This document shows positions 50,790 through 53,838 of a stretch of DNA of 53,838 nucleotides, in pieces. Source of the stretch: Bacteroidales bacterium (GTDB lineage Bacteria > Bacteroidota > Bacteroidia > Bacteroidales > FEN-979); NCBI GenBank assembly GCA_016783905.1, contig JADHVQ010000005.1, positions 1 through 53,838 of the forward strand. Reading direction: 5' to 3'. How positions within the stretch are numbered: the first letter of the stretch is position 1; each line of letters begins with the position of its first letter. The notes beneath the pieces were generated by a model. That model had not been told where the DNA came from, ran no database searches, and saw only the letters and a list, made by a program, of their open reading frames with translations. The translations under genes were made by a program, and so were the position numbers.

Positions 50790-52568
50790 ATGACAAAACA
50801 ACTGATCCTGCTTCTGGCTCTGATCCTGTCTTTCTCCCACACTTTTGCCCAGATCAGGCAGGCGGAGAAGGAGATGGAACTCTATCATTTCACGGAAGCC
50901 GTCTCGCTCCTGCAGAAAGCGCTGGAAAAGAAAAATCCGGATGAGGTTGCGAAGATCACGGCGCTGCTGGCCAGGTGCTACCGGAAAATGAACCAGTGGG
51001 ATGAAGCCGGTAGGTGGTACAAAGAAGCGATCGGGAACGGAAACCAGGATCCCGAAACGCTCTGGTTTTATGCTCAGGCGTTGCGTAACACCGGGCGCTA
51101 TGCAAAGGCCAGAACGCTATTTTTAGCATACGATTCTCTCCATGGAGAAGCTTACGACGGAACACTTTTTGCCTCCTTCTGCGACAGCGCCACCCATTGG
51201 CTTACCCTTCCTCCTGGGTATTCCGTCTCACCAGTTCTTACCCTGAATTCACCACAGTCGGAATTCGGGGTTGTCCCCTTTGGGGATGGGCTCCTCTTTG
51301 CCAGCGACCGGCTGCAGGAGGAGCCCGGAGAGCGGAATTATGGGTGGACAGGACATGGATATTTACGCCTGTACGCATCAAAGCTGGAGCTTGCCGACTC
51401 GGTGCCCGTCCTGCAATCGCCCGCAACCTATTCTATTGGTGGCGACCAGCGATGGCACAACGGTCCGGTATCCGTAACCCGGCAAGGAGATCTGGCAGTG
51501 ATCAACCAGACCCTTCTTTACCGCGACAAAGGGAAGAAAGAGCCCGGCTCCATGCGAACCCATCTGTTGAAGCTATTCACCACCACACGTGAAGGGGACA
51601 AATGGAGCAAACCCGATCCCTTTTTTCTGAACAACGACAACTGGTCGGTAGGACATCCGGCGCTTTCTCCGGGAGGCGATACCCTGGTATTTGTTTCCGA
51701 CATGCCAGGCGGATTTGGCGGTACAGACCTCTATGTGTGCATTTGGCAGGGAAACCGGTGGAGCGACCCGGTGAACCTGGGAAGTACGATCAATACCAGC
51801 AGGAATGAAATGTTCCCGTTTGTATCAGAAAACAAACGCCTCTATTTCGCTTCTGACGGGCACCCCGGCTTCGGAGGATTGGATCTGTTTGTCACCAGCC
51901 AGCAAGTTGGAACACCAGATGAACAAGGTACCCATGGTCAAGTATGGCAGAAACCGGAAAACCTTGGACATCCGGTCAACTCTTCGTACGATGATTTTTC
52001 CCTGGCTGCCAGGAACGATAACTCCGGATTTTTCAGCTCTAACCGTCCGGGAGGTACAGGGAGTGATGATATTTACTATTTCAGGGAGGCACAAGATGAC
52101 AGTTGGCAGTTGGCAGTTGGCAGTTCTCAGTTCGCAGTCGACAGTTTGCAGTTGGCAGATACAAGCTACACCCTGGAGCTGAACAAGCCCTATATCCTCG
52201 AAAATATTTACTACGACTTCGACAAATGGGATATCAGGGAGGATGCCAAAGCCGCTCTTGACAGCCTGGTCAGGATCTTGCAGACCTGCCCGGTTACCAT
52301 TGAACTGGGATCGCACACCGATTGCCGGGGGACGGAAGAATACAACCGGGTGCTCTCCCAGAAAAGAGCGGAGTCGGCAGTTGCCTATATCCGCAGCCAG
52401 GGAATTGAACCGGGAAGGATCTCGGCGCATGGATATGGGGAATCACAATTGGTCAACAGATGTGATTGCAACGAAGCGCCTCCCTGCATGGAAGCAGCGC
52501 ATCAGGAAAACAGGCGGACGGAGTTCAGGATCGTTGAATGGAAAAAAGAGGAAATACCTCCTGAATGA
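50790..52568 (+). CDS. OmpA-family protein with TPR and PD40 propeller (T9SS-linked)
   Basis: 592 residues; the ATG directly follows the porP stop codon. Signal peptide KQLILLLALILSFSHTFAQ, then TPR helices (AEKEMELYHFTEAVSLLQKA, DEVAKITALLARCYRKM), PD40 blades (PALSPGGDTLVFVSDMPGGF, PFVSENKRLYFASDGHPG, FSLAARNDNSGFFSSNRPGG) and a C-terminal OmpA domain (YYDFDKWDIREDAKAALDS, IELGSHTDCRGTEEYNRVLS). The operon type B cargo, PorP/SprF and PorE-like OmpA protein suggests a dedicated surface-protein export unit. Oddity: residues about 437-456, in the linker before the OmpA domain, are a translated heptamer array. Confidence 0.92.
   Translation: MTKQLILLLALILSFSHTFAQIRQAEKEMELYHFTEAVSLLQKALEKKNPDEVAKITALLARCYRKMNQWDEAGRWYKEAIGNGNQDPETLWFYAQALRNTGRYAKARTLFLAYDSLHGEAYDGTLFASFCDSATHWLTLPPGYSVSPVLTLNSPQSEFGVVPFGDGLLFASDRLQEEPGERNYGWTGHGYLRLYASKLELADSVPVLQSPATYSIGGDQRWHNGPVSVTRQGDLAVINQTLLYRDKGKKEPGSMRTHLLKLFTTTREGDKWSKPDPFFLNNDNWSVGHPALSPGGDTLVFVSDMPGGFGGTDLYVCIWQGNRWSDPVNLGSTINTSRNEMFPFVSENKRLYFASDGHPGFGGLDLFVTSQQVGTPDEQGTHGQVWQKPENLGHPVNSSYDDFSLAARNDNSGFFSSNRPGGTGSDDIYYFREAQDDSWQLAVGSSQFAVDSLQLADTSYTLELNKPYILENIYYDFDKWDIREDAKAALDSLVRILQTCPVTIELGSHTDCRGTEEYNRVLSQKRAESAVAYIRSQGIEPGRISAHGYGESQLVNRCDCNEAPPCMEAAHQENRRTEFRIVEWKKEEIPPE
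52100..52155. repeat. Eight-unit heptamer array (CAGTTGG) in the OmpA linker
   Basis: CAGTTGG three times, then CAGTTCT, CAGTTCG, CAGTCGA, CAGTTTG, CAGTTGG. Every unit starts CAGT. It encodes a 7-residue period of the form SWQLAVG, SSQFAVD, SLQLADT. The word has no stop codon in the reading frame used. Confidence 0.93.
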
Positions 52569-52572
52569 CCTG

Positions 52573-52872
52573 TTATTTAAGAACCATCCATTTGATCAGG
52601 CTCTCCTCCCCGCTGATGTTCTGAGCATATACTGATCCATCCGCGTCAAATGGGGAATCCCGGTTCTCATTCCAGGTTGCCACAAAGATATCCTCTGAGA
52701 GATCCGACATATCGGGATAGAATTTTGTCCCCTGTGTAGCAGCCATTTTCGGGTAGGTGTGATCCAGCCCTGATCCGGACACAAAGGTATTAACGGAAGG
52801 ATCATCAACCCATTGGGAGAATGCCAGCAGGGGAATGACAATGAACATGCTCAGAGAAAACATATTCATCAA
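52573..52872 (-). CDS. Small secreted protein, likely truncated
   Basis: 99 residues with a clear signal peptide (FSLSMFIVIPLLAFSQ). The mature part reads VNTFVSGSGLDHTYPKMAAT and FVATWNENRDSPFDADGSVY then AQNISGEE, which resembles the first repeat of larger T9SS proteins that track pairs of YPK...TWxxNR...YAQ turns. It stops after one unit. Either a remnant of a longer gene or a genuine small secreted protein. It lies between two plus-strand genes, 4 bases from the OmpA gene. Confidence 0.5.
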   Translation of the reverse strand: MMNMFSLSMFIVIPLLAFSQWVDDPSVNTFVSGSGLDHTYPKMAATQGTKFYPDMSDLSEDIFVATWNENRDSPFDADGSVYAQNISGEESLIKWMVLK

Positions 52873-52924
52873 CTGAAGTCTTTCTTTTTTGTAATTTTAC
52901 TCCATTGAAAGGACTAAAACTGTA

Positions 52925-53838
52925 TTGAACAGGATATTTATACTATCGGCTGCGTTACTTTACACCTGTTTTGCATCGGCCCAGATCGATACAGAGTTCT
53001 GGTTTGTAGCGCCGGACATCGCACAGTCACATGGCGACCGGCCGATCGTCATGCGGATCTCCACGATGGAAGACACGGCTAACATCATGTTACGCATGCC
53101 GGCCAACCTCTCCTTTTCCCCTATCACCCAGACAATCGATCCCAATACGACCTATAGTATCGATCTAACTCCCTGGATTGATATCATTGAGAACGCCCCG
53201 GCTGACCAGATACTGAACCGTGGACTCCTGCTGACCTCCGACAACGATGTAACGGCCTATTATGAAATTGCCCATCCCAATAATCCGGGTATTTTTTCGC
53301 TGAAAGGAAAAAATGCTGTTGGCGTAGAGTTCTATATTGTTTCACAGAACGACTACTACAACCAGGTCGGACAGGAATCCTTCGATATTGTTGCCACAGA
53401 GGACAATACAACCATCACCATCATCCCTTCCGATGATATCGTCGGTCATCCCGCGGGACAGATGTATGAGGTCACCTTAAACAAAGGTCAGACCTATACG
53501 GCACGGGCAGTATTCACTACAGCCTCACATACGCTCTCCGGTTCAAAGATTACATCCGACAAACCAATTGCCATATCCTGGCAGGATGATTCGATCTACC
53601 AGGGGGGAGCTTACGACGTAATCTGTGACCAGATCATCCCGACCAACATCCTGGGGTGGGAATACATTGCTATCCGGGGATTTGCCAACACCAATGAACG
53701 GATCTATGTGTGTGGAACAAAAAATAACACCACTCTCTGGGTGGATGGGAATCCTACCCCTGTGGCCACCATCAATGCCGGAGAGACATATAAATACATA
53801 CTCCCCGGCGCCAACAATACTGTTTATCTTGAAGCTTC
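52925..53838 (+). CDS. IgGFc-binding-domain surface protein, 3' end outside the window
   Basis: The open frame runs to the end of the window. I place the start at the TTG 52925, because an AAAGGA Shine-Dalgarno site lies at 52908-52913 and it opens a signal peptide (NRIFILSAALLYTCFASAQ); no in-frame ATG is near. The mature part (TEFWFVAPDIAQSHGDRPIV, NRGLLLTSDNDVTAYYEI, GVEFYIVSQNDYYNQVGQ, ISWQDDSIYQGGAYDVICDQ) matches the IgGFc-binding protein N-terminal-like domain of Bacteroidota gliding-associated proteins. Such proteins usually end with a T9SS type B sorting domain, which would lie beyond the window. Confidence 0.8.
   Translation, partial: MNRIFILSAALLYTCFASAQIDTEFWFVAPDIAQSHGDRPIVMRISTMEDTANIMLRMPANLSFSPITQTIDPNTTYSIDLTPWIDIIENAPADQILNRGLLLTSDNDVTAYYEIAHPNNPGIFSLKGKNAVGVEFYIVSQNDYYNQVGQESFDIVATEDNTTITIIPSDDIVGHPAGQMYEVTLNKGQTYTARAVFTTASHTLSGSKITSDKPIAISWQDDSIYQGGAYDVICDQIIPTNILGWEYIAIRGFANTNERIYVCGTKNNTTLWVDGNPTPVATINAGETYKYILPGANNTVYLEA

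Noticed and set aside
17286-52155. CRISPR array as an explanation of the short repeats
   Set aside because: Units are contiguous 7-9-base words without spacers, and no cas genes are present.

Overview
The window comes from a member of the Bacteroidota, most likely an anaerobic or facultative Bacteroidales/Marinilabiliales-type organism. Evidence: several proteins end in type IX secretion (T9SS) sorting domains, both type A and type B. PorP/SprF, OmpA/PD40 proteins and a type Vd-like patatin are present. Several genes are preceded by the Bacteroidota promoter -7 box TAnnTTTG, and Shine-Dalgarno sites are weak. HydF, the GTPase maturase of [FeFe] hydrogenase, points to hydrogen-linked fermentation. 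Gene density is high and base composition is moderate (about half GC by eye), except for one strikingly AT-rich gene at 41735-44122.

Layout. 1-2 kb: end of a glycosyltransferase and a tandem universal stress protein. 2-6.8 kb (minus): LysM/periplasmic-binding lipid-envelope-type protein, GMP synthase, M23 endopeptidase. 6.8-11.6 kb (minus): a four-gene operon of secreted proteins headed by three uncharacterised genes and ending in a modular leucine-rich repeat protein. 11.6-19 kb: gcvT, a CapD/PglF-like nucleotide-sugar dehydratase, miaA, and a tricorn-like protease. 19-26.2 kb (plus): an OsmC remnant, a Cys/Met-metabolism PLP enzyme, a patatin/beta-barrel protein, a DUF349 protein and chorismate synthase. 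26.2-29.4 kb: an accessory patch with an orphan ribbon-helix-helix antitoxin, a DUF6922-like/AbiEii nucleotidyltransferase pair, palindromic elements and a T9SS cargo gene. 29.4-34.1 kb: agmatine deiminase and N-carbamoylputrescine amidase (agmatine to putrescine), an OmpA/PD40 protein and an orphan LuxR-type response regulator. 34.5-38.3 kb (minus): an FMN-riboswitch-controlled riboflavin operon ribD-ribE-ribBA-ribH. 38.3-46.1 kb: T9SS cargo, an SDR oxidoreductase, the AT-rich T9SS cargo gene, hydF, and a fused nucleotidyltransferase-HEPN protein. 46.2-53.8 kb (plus): a type B T9SS surface protein, PorP/SprF, an OmpA/PD40/TPR protein, a small secreted fragment, and the start of an IgGFc-binding-domain protein.

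The main unexplained signal is a dispersed family of short-word tandem arrays with a period of 7 bp (sometimes 8 or 9). At least fifteen loci in this window carry one. The word differs between loci, but words recur at distant loci, and within an array the 7-bp register is kept even when the word changes completely. Most arrays sit directly on the stop codon of a gene or fill an intergenic gap. Others lie inside reading frames: a 7-residue-period insert in the tricorn-like protease, another in the linker of an OmpA protein, and the signal peptides of PorP/SprF, the patatin protein and possibly the M23 peptidase. Heptanucleotide tandem repeats are known from cyanobacteria (STRR). I do not know of a description of this multi-word, register-keeping form in Bacteroidota, and I could not search for one.

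All calls were made by reading the sequence and translations by eye. No database search, alignment program or folding program was run. Residue positions are approximate.
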